Below, piece after piece: positions 52,730 to 61,211 of a stretch of 64,000 bases of DNA (its first letter is position 1; each line of letters opens with the position of its first letter). The DNA is from BOG-224 sp963783505. GTDB lineage: Bacteria > Acidobacteriota > Terriglobia > Bryobacterales > Bryobacteraceae. Made by a program: the position numbers and the translations under genes. The stretch covers positions 1 through 64,000 of the forward strand of contig CAWAOP010000057.1 in assembly GCA_963783505.1 (NCBI GenBank). The letters are read 5' to 3'. A model generated the notes under the pieces. That model was not told the DNA's origin. It worked only from the letters and a program-made list of their open reading frames with translations, and made no database searches.

Positions 52730-54364
52730 CTACTTCTCCGTCACCGCGAGCACCCGATCGGCGGCGACGTTTTCGACAGTCTGCTTGATTCCGCTGGGCC
52801 AATTCACGACCACCGTCGCCTTGGTGTTGGCCGCCAGCCCGAAATGCAGACGCCAATCGTCCTGGCCGAGATAACCGGAACCGGCCACCCGCTCCGCGCG
52901 CTGCGTCACGCCGCCCGCGGTGACTTCGACCTTGGCGCCGATGCCGTCGCGATTGCTCTTGGTCCCCACCAGCCGCACCATGAGCCAGTGCCCGGGGTTG
53001 GCGGTTACATTGTGCAGCAACTGTCCCGCGGAGCCGAGGTTGTTGACGAAGGCGTCCATGCGGCCGTCGTTATCGTAATCCGCGAAGCAGGCGCCGCGCG
53101 CCACGGTCTTCACGTCGAAGTACGGGCCCGCCTGAGTGGATACATCCTCGAACTTACCGCCGCCGAGGTTTCTGAAAAGCGAGTGTTCCTGTGGAATCAA
53201 GTGAATCAACCCGCCGTGGAAAATCAGAATGTCCCTCCACCCGTCGTTGTCGAAATCGAATGCGCCGCTTCCCCAGCTTGTGTATTGGGCGGTCCATTGG
53301 GCGATGCCGGCCTGTTGCGTCACGTCTTTGTATGGCAGCTTTCCGTTGTACTTGAGGAGGCGGTTGTACTTGGAATCGGTCACCCACAGGTCCATCATCC
53401 CGTCGTGAGTCATGTCGAAGAAGACGGGGCCCATTGCGGAGGTGGATTCGCCGTTCTGGCCGAAGGCCGCCCCGGCGTCCAGCGCGATTTCCTCGAACGC
53501 GCCGTCATGCTTGTTATGGAAAAGGAAGTTCTCGGTCTTGTCGTTGGCCACATAGATATCCGGGTAGCCATCGCCATCGAAATCCGCCGCGGTCGCTCCC
53601 ATGGTGCGTCCGGTATAGGCCGCAATGCCGGACTTTTCGCTCACGTCGGTGAACGTTCCGTGGCACGTGTTATGGAACAGCAGGTTGGTGTCACCCGCGT
53701 AGTCAAGCGGACCGGGGTAGTTATCCGCCGCGTAGTAAGAGCGGTAAGTGGGATCGAACTTCACATACCGGCCAATGAATAAGTCCACGCAACCGTCGCG
53801 ATCGTAATCGAGCCACGCCGAACCGAGCGGCCAGCCTTTCACTTCACCGAGGCCGGCTTTGACGGTAACGTCCTCGAAGGTTCCATTTCCCTTGTTGCGG
53901 TACAGGTTCACATGGCCGTAACTGAGCACGAGTAAGTCGGTGTAGCCGTCGTTATCGTAATCGGCGGCGATGGCCGCGAAGCTGAAGCCGTCGCCGGCAA
54001 GCCCCGCCTGGTCCGTCACGTCGGTGAACTTGCCGTTGCCGTCGTTGCGGTAGAGGTGGTTGTGCGGCGGCGGATCGGGGGCTTTCTTCAGCGGGTACGG
54101 ATGCATCCCGGCTTCAAGCGGCCGGCCGCTCGCGACGAAAAGATCCGGTCTCCCGTCGTTGTTGAAGTCGAACCAGACCGCGCCGCCACCGGTGCTTTCA
54201 AGCAACGAGCCCAGCTTTTCGGCGCCGAAGGAATGCGTGAAGTGGATGCCCGCCTGCGCGGCGACTTCTTCAAATTTAATCGGCCCCTTGGCGGGATCGG
54301 CCGAGAAAGCAAGGCACGCAGCCGCCAGGAGCGCCAGGGATAAGAGCCATTTCCGATGCGTCAT
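52730..54364 (-). CDS. CRTAC1 family protein (FG-GAP repeats plus ASPIC/UnbV domain)
   Basis: 544 residues with a signal peptide (MTHRKWLLSLALLAAACLAFS). Repeated calcium-binding-like FG-GAP blades (WFDFNNDGRPDLFVA, DYDNDGYTDLLVLS, DFDGDGYPDIYVANDK) form an integrin-alpha-type propeller. The C-terminal ASPIC/UnbV domain reads NPGHWLMVRLVGTKSNRDGIGAKV. These exported proteins are common in acidobacteria and bind partners or carbohydrates. The ATG overlaps the upstream stop by ATGA and the stop directly precedes the next ATG, so it is locked into the operon. Confidence 0.92.
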   Translation of the reverse strand: MTHRKWLLSLALLAAACLAFSADPAKGPIKFEEVAAQAGIHFTHSFGAEKLGSLLESTGGGAVWFDFNNDGRPDLFVASGRPLEAGMHPYPLKKAPDPPPHNHLYRNDGNGKFTDVTDQAGLAGDGFSFAAIAADYDNDGYTDLLVLSYGHVNLYRNKGNGTFEDVTVKAGLGEVKGWPLGSAWLDYDRDGCVDLFIGRYVKFDPTYRSYYAADNYPGPLDYAGDTNLLFHNTCHGTFTDVSEKSGIAAYTGRTMGATAADFDGDGYPDIYVANDKTENFLFHNKHDGAFEEIALDAGAAFGQNGESTSAMGPVFFDMTHDGMMDLWVTDSKYNRLLKYNGKLPYKDVTQQAGIAQWTAQYTSWGSGAFDFDNDGWRDILIFHGGLIHLIPQEHSLFRNLGGGKFEDVSTQAGPYFDVKTVARGACFADYDNDGRMDAFVNNLGSAGQLLHNVTANPGHWLMVRLVGTKSNRDGIGAKVEVTAGGVTQRAERVAGSGYLGQDDWRLHFGLAANTKATVVVNWPSGIKQTVENVAADRVLAVTEK

Positions 54365-55722
54365 TGCGTTTGTCCGGCCTCCCCCAACAACTTATAAGGA
54401 ACAATCGTCTTGTTCAGAATTTCGGGAACCTTGTTCTCGGGCGATCGCTCCGGCCCCGCATGGCATCCCACGCACACGCGCTGCTCACTGGGGCGCATCC
54501 AGAACCACTCGCGCTCGGCCCGCACCGTGCGGCCGGCTGCATCGAGCAGTTCGATACGCAGCGGCTTATCGGCCGGAACCTGAATGTAGAACGACCCGTC
54601 GCGCTCCACCGGAGCCTGCCCCAGCGCAACGGTCGCGCCATTGGGCCCACTCGTGTAAACCCGAACGGCGCTCACAGGTTCCGCGATAGGCGTTTTCGAG
54701 TCCCTTGCGTTGAGGCACAAGAGATTTCCGTTGGTGCGCGTAGTCACCATCGCGGAAGGAAAGTCGCGCGGCGGAACGCGCTGGGCCACAATGACAGGCT
54801 CGACGGCGCTCGCCTTCTCGGACCGTTCCAGATCGGACTGCCGACCGCTCGCGCGCGTCCATGCGACCAGCGAGTAGGACGCGCTTGCGTTGGCGCGAAG
54901 CGCGATCAGCCAGTTTCCAGGAGCGATCTCGGCGACCGGTCCGGCCGGCTCGCCCTTGGGCTGTTGCGGTATTGCGGTCTGCGTAGCCAGCGCCGATACG
55001 AATTCCGCGATGCGTCCCCCGCTAGTGAAGATCACGCTGCCATCGGGAAGCTGGCGCCCGCCGGAACGGTCCGGGCCGTGATCGCAACGCAGCGATTCCA
55101 CTCCCGTGCCATCGGGATAGACGGTGTACAACTCGCGCACGCCCGATGCGCCGGCGTTCTCGAACAGGATGCGGGCGTCGCGCAGCACATCGTCAGTCAG
55201 ACGCCAGCCCGGGCCGTAGCTCAACTGGGTCGCCTTGCCGCCCGCAAGCGGCATGATCTCGACATCCGACCCGCGCGCCGCGAAACGCGTGTAGACCACC
55301 AAATTCGGCGGAACGTAGAGCGGACGCACGCAATCGGAGTCGCAGGACGCGATCTGCCTCGGCTCGCCGCCGGAGAGCGCGACTTCCCAGATCTGCCAGT
55401 GCGCCTGCGCTTCGCGTTTCCCGGCAAAGATGGCCTTCCGGCCGTCGAAGGCAACCACCGCGTCGGCCGTGGCATAGAAGCCTGTGGCCAGGGGCCGCCG
55501 TCTCTGCCCGTCAACGTAAATCAGAGTCGAGCCCGAGGGGAAACGGTCTTTCCCGGAAAGCCAGGCTTGAGGATCGTATTTCGGAGCCCAAGTGAAGATA
55601 TACGCGGGCGTGCGGGGCGAGTCAGCCGCGGCTGCCCACACGAGCGCGACGACGCCAGCCGCCGCGAATGCACCTCGAAATCCCCACCGAAACGAAGCCA
55701 TCATCCACCGTACTCTCTTCAT
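54361..55722 (-). CDS. TolB-like propeller protein with C-terminal haem motif
   Basis: 453 residues. An N-terminal signal/anchor helix (about 16-33) is followed by a WD40/TolB-like propeller (STLIYVDGQRRRPL, DGRKAIFAGKREAQ, DGSVIFTSGGRIAE). The C-terminal domain ends with CVGCH at residues 417-421, a c-type haem site, in a context (WMRPSEQRVCVGCH) resembling the hydrazine-synthase-alpha-type domain. It is the first gene of the six-gene operon; the hydrazine link is a fold resemblance only, not a claim of that reaction. Confidence 0.8.
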   Translation of the reverse strand: MKRVRWMMASFRWGFRGAFAAAGVVALVWAAAADSPRTPAYIFTWAPKYDPQAWLSGKDRFPSGSTLIYVDGQRRRPLATGFYATADAVVAFDGRKAIFAGKREAQAHWQIWEVALSGGEPRQIASCDSDCVRPLYVPPNLVVYTRFAARGSDVEIMPLAGGKATQLSYGPGWRLTDDVLRDARILFENAGASGVRELYTVYPDGTGVESLRCDHGPDRSGGRQLPDGSVIFTSGGRIAEFVSALATQTAIPQQPKGEPAGPVAEIAPGNWLIALRANASASYSLVAWTRASGRQSDLERSEKASAVEPVIVAQRVPPRDFPSAMVTTRTNGNLLCLNARDSKTPIAEPVSAVRVYTSGPNGATVALGQAPVERDGSFYIQVPADKPLRIELLDAAGRTVRAEREWFWMRPSEQRVCVGCHAGPERSPENKVPEILNKTIVPYKLLGEAGQTQ

Positions 55723-55842
55723 TTTGCAGTTAAACAGGTCTGCATATCAGTAGTGCAAACATACTAGCGGGGGCTTGCCGGCCTTCCGGAGCGGCCGAAT
55801 TGTACTGCGTTTTTGGGTTCGATGATTCGGTATGGTTCTTTA

Positions 55843-56225
55843 TTTTCAACGACATGCTGGGTTCGTTTCGCACGCACGGGCGCCTCGGGCGGGTTCGTTT
55901 TCCGGTGAAAACGGGGCTGGTGGGCAGAGGCGTTCCTTCGGAAATGCGTAAGTTCGATTACCTGCTTTCCTTTGTTTTCAACAGCTTGCTGGGTTCGTTT
56001 CGCACCCACGGGCACCGCGGGCGGTTTCGTTTGGCGGCGCGCACTGGCCTTATGGGCAGGGGAGCTCGTTTCGTACTCCAGCGGAGCGCTGGGGCTTGAA
56101 GACGGGGTGGCGAGCGCCGCCAGAGTTCGGTTCCCTGGGTTATTCATTGGTTTCAACAACTTCCTGGTCTCAGTTCGGCTACACGGAAAGCATGGGTACG
56201 GCCTGACGCGGCGTGCACGGTTGTG
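55843..56225. repeat. Three diverged direct repeat units, ~90 bp each
   Basis: Units at 55843-55932, 55975-56062 and 56151-56225 share TTTTCAAC, then TGCTGGGTTCGTTTCGCAC and a GGGCAG end. The minus strand is open across them as a 167-residue basic peptide with a matching internal repeat (KPPAVPVGAKRTQ, NPPEAPVRAKRTQ). I judge the peptide a by-product of the repeat, without start signal or conservation seen. Confidence 0.6.
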
Positions 56226-56686
56226 TTCATGATCGGCGCTGGGAGAGGCCAAGCCCAAGACCCACAATCACTTCAGCTTCCCGGCGTATTGGTTGCGGCT
56301 CGGAAGGTCGAGAACGGCTCGCGGACTACAGCCGCCGATGGGCGGACCGCCCGCACTCAGGATAGCACGGCGTCCATGGAGCGTTGACTGTAAGCCCTTT
56401 GAAATCAGCGGACAATGGGCTGTGTTTGGCTGGTACGGATTTGTGGGGCAACCAGTTTTCGCGGGTACGAGCTGCTGGTTCTCGAACCATGAATACGACC
56501 CTATGATGTGGCTGAACATCGCCGTTTTGAGGTTGCGAGACATGCTCTGGAATGGCTGCTCGATGGCTGTCCGTCAGATTGAGATCGCGAGTTGCGGGAG
56601 GCTGGGCGGCTTGAGGGGAGCAGTCGCCGAGCGATCAGATTAAGCGGGCCGATCTGGCGGCGGCTTGCCTGATAAGATAATGACGT
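56226..56686. other. Intergenic region, nothing recognised
   Basis: About 460 bases. A plus-strand frame (56293-56643, 116 residues) and a minus-strand frame exist but neither has a plausible start, composition or motif. Perhaps degraded sequence. Confidence 0.4.
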
Positions 56687-56914
56687 ATGGCCCAAATGAA
56701 CTTGACGGCCGTGTTCATGAAAGTGCCCGAGGGATACATCGGGTTCGTCGAGGAACTGCCCGGCGCGAATACTCAGGGCGAAACCCTGGAAGATGCGCGC
56801 GCGAACCTGAATGAAGCCGTCGCTATGGTTGTGGATGCGAACCGCGCTTTGTCCGCCGAGTCTGTAGACGGAGCCGAGGTCATTCGGGAAAACCTAATTC
56901 TACCCGCCGCATGA
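56687..56914 (+). CDS. hicB: HicB-like antitoxin (short form)
   Basis: 75 residues: TAVFMKVPEGYIGFVEELPGANTQGETLEDARANLNEAV is the standard HicB core, as in type II antitoxins. It precedes hicA (reversed order compared with the pair at 41.8-42.2 kb) and overlaps it by ATGA (56911-56914). Confidence 0.85.
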   Translation: MAQMNLTAVFMKVPEGYIGFVEELPGANTQGETLEDARANLNEAVAMVVDANRALSAESVDGAEVIRENLILPAA

Positions 56915-57096
56915 AACGGATCGACCCGATCCGGCATCTGGAACGCCACGGGTGCCAGTTCCTGCGCCAGGGAAGCAACCACGCGGTCTACGTGAATCGC
57001 AAGACGCGCAGATCTTCCGCGATTCCGCGGCATCGTGAGGTGAACGATTTCCTCGCCCGGAAGATCTGTGACGATCTCCTGGTTCCGCGGCCTTAG
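56911..57096 (+). CDS. hicA: HicA-like mRNA interferase toxin
   Basis: 61 residues, the usual HicA length: MKRIDPIRHLERHGCQFLRQGSNHAVYVNRKTRR, with the catalytic His after GSN, and IPRHREVNDFLARKICDDL. Coupled to hicB. The 243 bases that follow hold no gene. Confidence 0.85.
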   Translation: MKRIDPIRHLERHGCQFLRQGSNHAVYVNRKTRRSSAIPRHREVNDFLARKICDDLLVPRP

Positions 57097-57339
57097 ATCT
57101 CGGAACGCAAAGGAACCTCACTGTCCGTTTCCGGCCGTGGAACGTCCCCTCTGTCCGGGTGGACGGAACAGTGTAGGACTGCCTCCGATAACCTTGTTTC
57201 ACTCGCCGTTACCGGACAGAACAGAACGCCTCCCGACGCCTGTGTCACACGGCGTGCGCGAAAGAACAACGTAGAGGCAGCACTGCCAAACCGTCAACAC
57301 ACGCCAGCCACCCTTTCCGTTCAGTCAGTCAGCCTGCAT

Positions 57340-58710
57340 CTACACGGCCTTAACAGTCGTCTCTTCATCTTCTTCTGCGAATAGGGTGTCCGGGAACGCA
57401 TCTGTTTCGGGACGAAGCGTCTCTCCGGATTGCGCAGCCTTCAACCGGATAGCAGCACTCTCTCGGAATTGCCTTGCCTCAGCGAGTTTCGTGAATTCCA
57501 GCTTAACGCCCTGCGTCGTCGCGAACGCAGCAATTTCATCTAGCCTGGCTCTGAAGAACTCTTTTCGCGGATTCACTAAATTCATGCGGCCAGATGAGAA
57601 CTCGCGATGAAACGCACTTTCGAGGACGGGAGCATCTTCGGAAAATATCATGGCGTGGATGTCAAATCCAAACGGCACGGATGCACCGCCAAGTTCCTGA
57701 ACTCGATCTGCCGGGTCTAATCTCCGCGTCATTCCGATCTTGTACACGTCCTCTCCGAAGGAACCGATATTGGAAATCACATACACGTGGCCCATGCGAG
57801 TTAATTGAGCCATTGACACCGCTTGGTCTTGCTTCGCTTGAGCGTCTGCCATCTTCACTTCAAGCTCATTCACCTTCTCTTGAATGGCGAGTGCGTGTTC
57901 CCCAGATGCCTTTTGCAATTCGGCCCTTGCCGCCTGTAGGGCTTTATCCGCTCGCAGTTTCTCAGCAGCGGCTTCCCTCTGCGCCCTCTCAAATTCTCGC
58001 TGGGCTTGTTCCTCCTCGCGCATCTGTTCTCGAATAGCTCTTTGCTCCTCCTTTTCCTCTTGCTTCTTTACCTCGAACTCATGCGTCAGACGGAGTTCTG
58101 CGAGGCAAAGCTCTAGATACGCAGGTGTGATCGTCACGTAATCCCCGAGCACGTTGAGAGCGTCGTAAGCCTTACGAATTCGCTCCTCCATGCGAGTGAC
58201 GTTGTTCCACTTTACCTTTGCAGTCGCAGCATCGCACTCGCCATTGAACGCTCTCAAGATAAGCTTTTGCCTTCTCTTTTGGACTGCAATTTGTTCAACC
58301 TTCGTCGCGGCGGTCCCATTGCGGATGGCAGATTTCTTCCACTCGTAGACCTTGTCTAGCTCAGCCTTGTATTTATCGGCAGTCTCGAAAGAGTACTGGG
58401 GCTTGTAGACCCCGAATGACATATCCTCAGACAAGTCCTCCAATAGTGAGATTTCATGTTTCATCCGGTCATAAACTGCCTTGGCTTGGGCGTAGCTGTT
58501 GCCGAGGCTCGCGGCTTTCATCTTCGCCTGTTCAATCTCGGATAATACGTTCGAGTGTTCGTTTTCCAATTCCTTCCGCACACGGGCGGCCTCATCCTGT
58601 ATAGAAAGCACCGGACTGAAGCGTTTGGTTAGCGCAGCGCACCTCGCCGCAAAATAAGCTGCGGTCGCCATCGCCGCAATAGCGAGGAAGATGCTCAAAT
58701 ACAGTTCCAT
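57340..58710 (-). CDS. Membrane-anchored DUF4041 protein with T5orf172/GIY-YIG nuclease domain
   Basis: 456 residues. N-terminal membrane helix (about 5-22), a coiled-coil region, the DUF4041 section, a long Glu/Arg/Ala-rich coiled coil (about 205-305), then a GIY-YIG-type domain from residue 307: GHVYVISN, VYKIGMTRRLDPADRVQEL, and LESAFHREF with the likely catalytic Glu. Such proteins occur in phages and mobile regions. The coding sequence is lower in GC than its neighbours. The anchored nuclease beside a toxin-antitoxin pair suggests a defence role, which is only inference. Confidence 0.82.
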   Translation of the reverse strand: MELYLSIFLAIAAMATAAYFAARCAALTKRFSPVLSIQDEAARVRKELENEHSNVLSEIEQAKMKAASLGNSYAQAKAVYDRMKHEISLLEDLSEDMSFGVYKPQYSFETADKYKAELDKVYEWKKSAIRNGTAATKVEQIAVQKRRQKLILRAFNGECDAATAKVKWNNVTRMEERIRKAYDALNVLGDYVTITPAYLELCLAELRLTHEFEVKKQEEKEEQRAIREQMREEEQAQREFERAQREAAAEKLRADKALQAARAELQKASGEHALAIQEKVNELEVKMADAQAKQDQAVSMAQLTRMGHVYVISNIGSFGEDVYKIGMTRRLDPADRVQELGGASVPFGFDIHAMIFSEDAPVLESAFHREFSSGRMNLVNPRKEFFRARLDEIAAFATTQGVKLEFTKLAEARQFRESAAIRLKAAQSGETLRPETDAFPDTLFAEEDEETTVKAV

Positions 58711-59250
58711 TGCAATCGTCCCCTATGCTGAAACCTTGTTCGTCGGTGGCGCAATTTTCGCGATGATGAGGAGAAGCCGACGATTGCGCGTGAGAACCTG
58801 AAAATCAGCAGAATTTTCCTTGCGCCGCAATCGTATCAGATAGCACATGGTTATGAAGGTAGTTCCCCCGTGATGCGGCACGAGAAATGGTGGCGTTACC
58901 GGACAGACGCTGCCGCGCGTTCGCGGCTGGATAACGCGCGACTCGGAGATGGGTCTGTCAGGCAGGGGCCGGCCCGATGGACTGGTAACGGCAGACGCCT
59001 TTGTATTCGCCCGGGGGCTTCGCCTTGTAGGCTGGTTGATCCCGTCGTCGCAATCGGCTATTTGTGCAATCCAGGCTCCGCCAGAGCATTCTTACGAGCC
59101 CCTAGCCGCCGATCCGAGAGCGCTCAGCGAGGGGCGATGCGCCGAGCGAGGTCTACAGGCGCGTGAATCGTGCACGTATCGCGGCCATGGAGCCGGCGGC
59201 TAGCGCCTGTCAAGAAACAAGATTGCCATCTACGAGGCACGATCAGCAGC
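58711..59250. other. Intergenic region, nothing recognised
   Basis: About 540 bases with short open frames on both strands but no start signal, motif or hairpin that convinces. The sequence changes to high GC after about 58900. Confidence 0.4.
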
Positions 59251-59355
59251 GTGGCGCGCGCTTCAGCGTGCTGCTGCGGGCTTCAGCCCACGGTTTCGCG
59301 GCACTACGAAGATGTCGAGCTGAAGCTCGCCACGGCACCCTGAAGCGTGCGCCAC
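59251..59355. repeat. Cloverleaf-like palindromic repeat
   Basis: Outer arms GTGGCGCGCGCTTCAG (59251-59266) and CTGAAGCGTGCGCCAC (59340-59355) pair at 15 of 16 positions. Between them are two small hairpins, GGGCTTCAGCCC and GAGCTGAAGCTC. The whole could fold like a three-way junction. REP/BIME-like. Confidence 0.65.
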
Positions 59356-59640
59356 GACGGCCGGTGGCAATGTTATTTCTTGACGAGACCTTAGCCTTTC
59401 GGTGGCGCGGCAGTGCGCGGCGCTTGCTCGGAGTTTTGGCGCGGCGGCGCGGGTAGATTTGGAAGTCGTTCCTCCGCTCACCCGGCGCTTCGGAGTTTCC
59501 ACCGGAGGCTCGCATCCAGGAGCGCCGGTTTGTGGCGGTCGGGCGTCCACTCTCGAAGACGCGACCAAGCCGGCCTACGGCCGGTACGCCGGCTGATAGC
59601 CAGCGGCAGACAGGATTGTTTCTTGGCCCCGCGGCGGGGC

Positions 59641-59849
59641 AGTGATCCGTATGAAAATATTGGCGGTCGCGTCGGCAGTCAAGGTTGTGGCAGGCAATGG
59701 ATACGGCGAGGCCGTAGGATTGTTTGATCTGGGACCGCGGAACGAAGAGATGATTGGGAGTCCTGGTGATCGTGCCGGGAGAGCCCGTGAGGGTGACTGT
59801 GATTCAACTACCGGTCCTCTGCTGACGTCGACCACCAGGAGGATCGATT
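59641..59849 (+). ncRNA. Candidate bridge RNA in the 5' non-coding end of the IS110 element
   Basis: This ~210-base stretch lies upstream of the IS110-family transposase and shows no conserved coding. IS110-group elements carry a structured bridge RNA in this place that guides target choice. Visible pairing: CCGTAT (59647-59652) with ATACGG (59701-59706), and a GCCCC/GGGGC hairpin at 59626-59640. Near the 3' end TCCTC can pair with GAGGA of the Shine-Dalgarno site (59837-59842). No loop assignments were possible. Inference from element type and position. Confidence 0.4.
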
Positions 59850-61094
59850 ATGGAACCAGTGTATCGCTGCCTGAGCGGCATCGATGTACACAAGAAGATG
59901 CTTGCGGTGGTGGTCCGGGGCGAAGCGAACGGCGAGGTTCATTACGAGAAGCGGCAGTTCGGCGCGACGCGGCGCGAGATCGAGCACTTGGCGGCGTGGC
60001 TGCAGGAACGGCGCGTGAGCGAAGTGGTGATGGAATCGACCGCGCAGTATTGGCGGCCGGTGTGGTACGGGCTGGAGCGGCACTTCCAGTTGCACCTGAC
60101 GCATCCGCTGAAGACGAAGGCGCCGCGGGGCCGGAAGACGGATTTTCGAGACGCGCAACGGTTGGCCAACCGTTGGGCATCCGGGGATTTGGCAGCGAGT
60201 TTTATCCCGGGCGCGGAAGAGAGAAGTTGGCGCTGGCTGACGCGCACCCGAGTTCAGATCAAGCGCCAGATGAACGTGATCCGGAACCATGTGGAAGGGT
60301 TGCTGGAGCAAGGCGGGATCAAGCTCGCGGCGGTGGCCAGCGATGTATTCGGGGTGAGCGGCTGGGCGATGCTGCAGCGCATCGTGGCGGGCGAGACGGA
60401 TATCGCGGCATTGGCCGGCGAGGCGCGGGGAAGTTTACGCAAGAAGAAGGCGGAGTTGGAGGAGGCGCTGACCGGGCAACTGGAGCCGGTGTACCGGCTG
60501 TTGCTCCGGCAGAAGATGGACCAGGTGGAGTTGCTGCGCCAGCAGATCGAAGAGATCAACACGCTCGTAGCGGCGGCGATGCGGGATCATCTGGCGACGC
60601 TGGTGCGATTGACCAAGGTTCCCGGCGTGGATTTGTATGCTGCCCAGGAGTTATTGGCCGAGATCGGGCCAACCGCTGCGACCTTCGCCAGCCCGGAACA
60701 ATTGGCTTCCTGGATCGGAGTCTGCCCAGGCCGTCAGCAATCGGCCGGGGTCTGCTACAGCACCCGCTCGCCCAAAGGGAACCGGTATCTGCGGCGACTC
60801 CTATGCCAGATCTCGTGGGCGGCCGTGCATGCCAAGGACACGTTCTTTGCGGGGCTGTTTGGGCGACTAAAGACCAGACTGGGAGGCAAAGGCGCAGCCT
60901 GGGCCGCAGCGCACCGGATTACCAAAGTGATCTGGCTGCTCTTGCACGAAGGCGTCGAGTACCAGGAGAAAGGCACCGCACCGGCGAACCCCCGGACACT
61001 GGCTCGCAAGTGCCTGCGATTGCAGCGCGAATGCGCACGAGCCGGCTTCGACCTGCAGATCCTTCTCGCCCGGCCAGCCGTTGCGACAGCGTAG
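59850..61094 (+). CDS. IS110-family transposase (DEDD recombinase)
   Basis: 414 residues, intact, with AGGAGG 7 bases before ATG 59850. The N-terminal RuvC-like DEDD site is complete: D12 (GIDVHKK), E62 (VVMEST), D98 and D101 (KTDFRDAQRLA). The C-terminal Transposase_20 domain (VPGVDLYAAQELLAEIGPTA ... SWIGVCPGRQQSAG ... SPKGNRYLRRLL) is complete. It should act with a bridge RNA on a circular intermediate without terminal inverted repeats. Confidence 0.92.
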   Translation: MEPVYRCLSGIDVHKKMLAVVVRGEANGEVHYEKRQFGATRREIEHLAAWLQERRVSEVVMESTAQYWRPVWYGLERHFQLHLTHPLKTKAPRGRKTDFRDAQRLANRWASGDLAASFIPGAEERSWRWLTRTRVQIKRQMNVIRNHVEGLLEQGGIKLAAVASDVFGVSGWAMLQRIVAGETDIAALAGEARGSLRKKKAELEEALTGQLEPVYRLLLRQKMDQVELLRQQIEEINTLVAAAMRDHLATLVRLTKVPGVDLYAAQELLAEIGPTAATFASPEQLASWIGVCPGRQQSAGVCYSTRSPKGNRYLRRLLCQISWAAVHAKDTFFAGLFGRLKTRLGGKGAAWAAAHRITKVIWLLLHEGVEYQEKGTAPANPRTLARKCLRLQRECARAGFDLQILLARPAVATA

Positions 61095-61211
61095 GATTTT
61101 CGAGGGTGTCCGCCCCACTCGGAACGGGCGTCTTCATTTCCTTTGGCGGGCCGCAGGAGCTCCATCGCCCGGCTGACCGCTCCGTTGGCACTCGCGGCAC
61201 GGAAACGGTGG

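Larger units (their letters stand above)
59600..61110 (+). mobile_element. IS110-family insertion sequence (approximate ends)
   Basis: One intact transposase with a ~210-base 5' non-coding end and a short 3' end. IS110 elements lack the usual terminal repeats, so the ends given are estimates. It lies between the repeat-rich intergenic region and the glycosyltransferase operon. Confidence 0.55.

Noticed and set aside
54361..55722. Hydrazine synthase subunit
   Set aside because: Only a general resemblance of the propeller plus CVGCH layout; no other anammox genes and the organism type does not fit.
55764..56267. A 167-residue basic protein on the minus strand
   Set aside because: Its content mirrors the direct repeats; no start signal or independent support.
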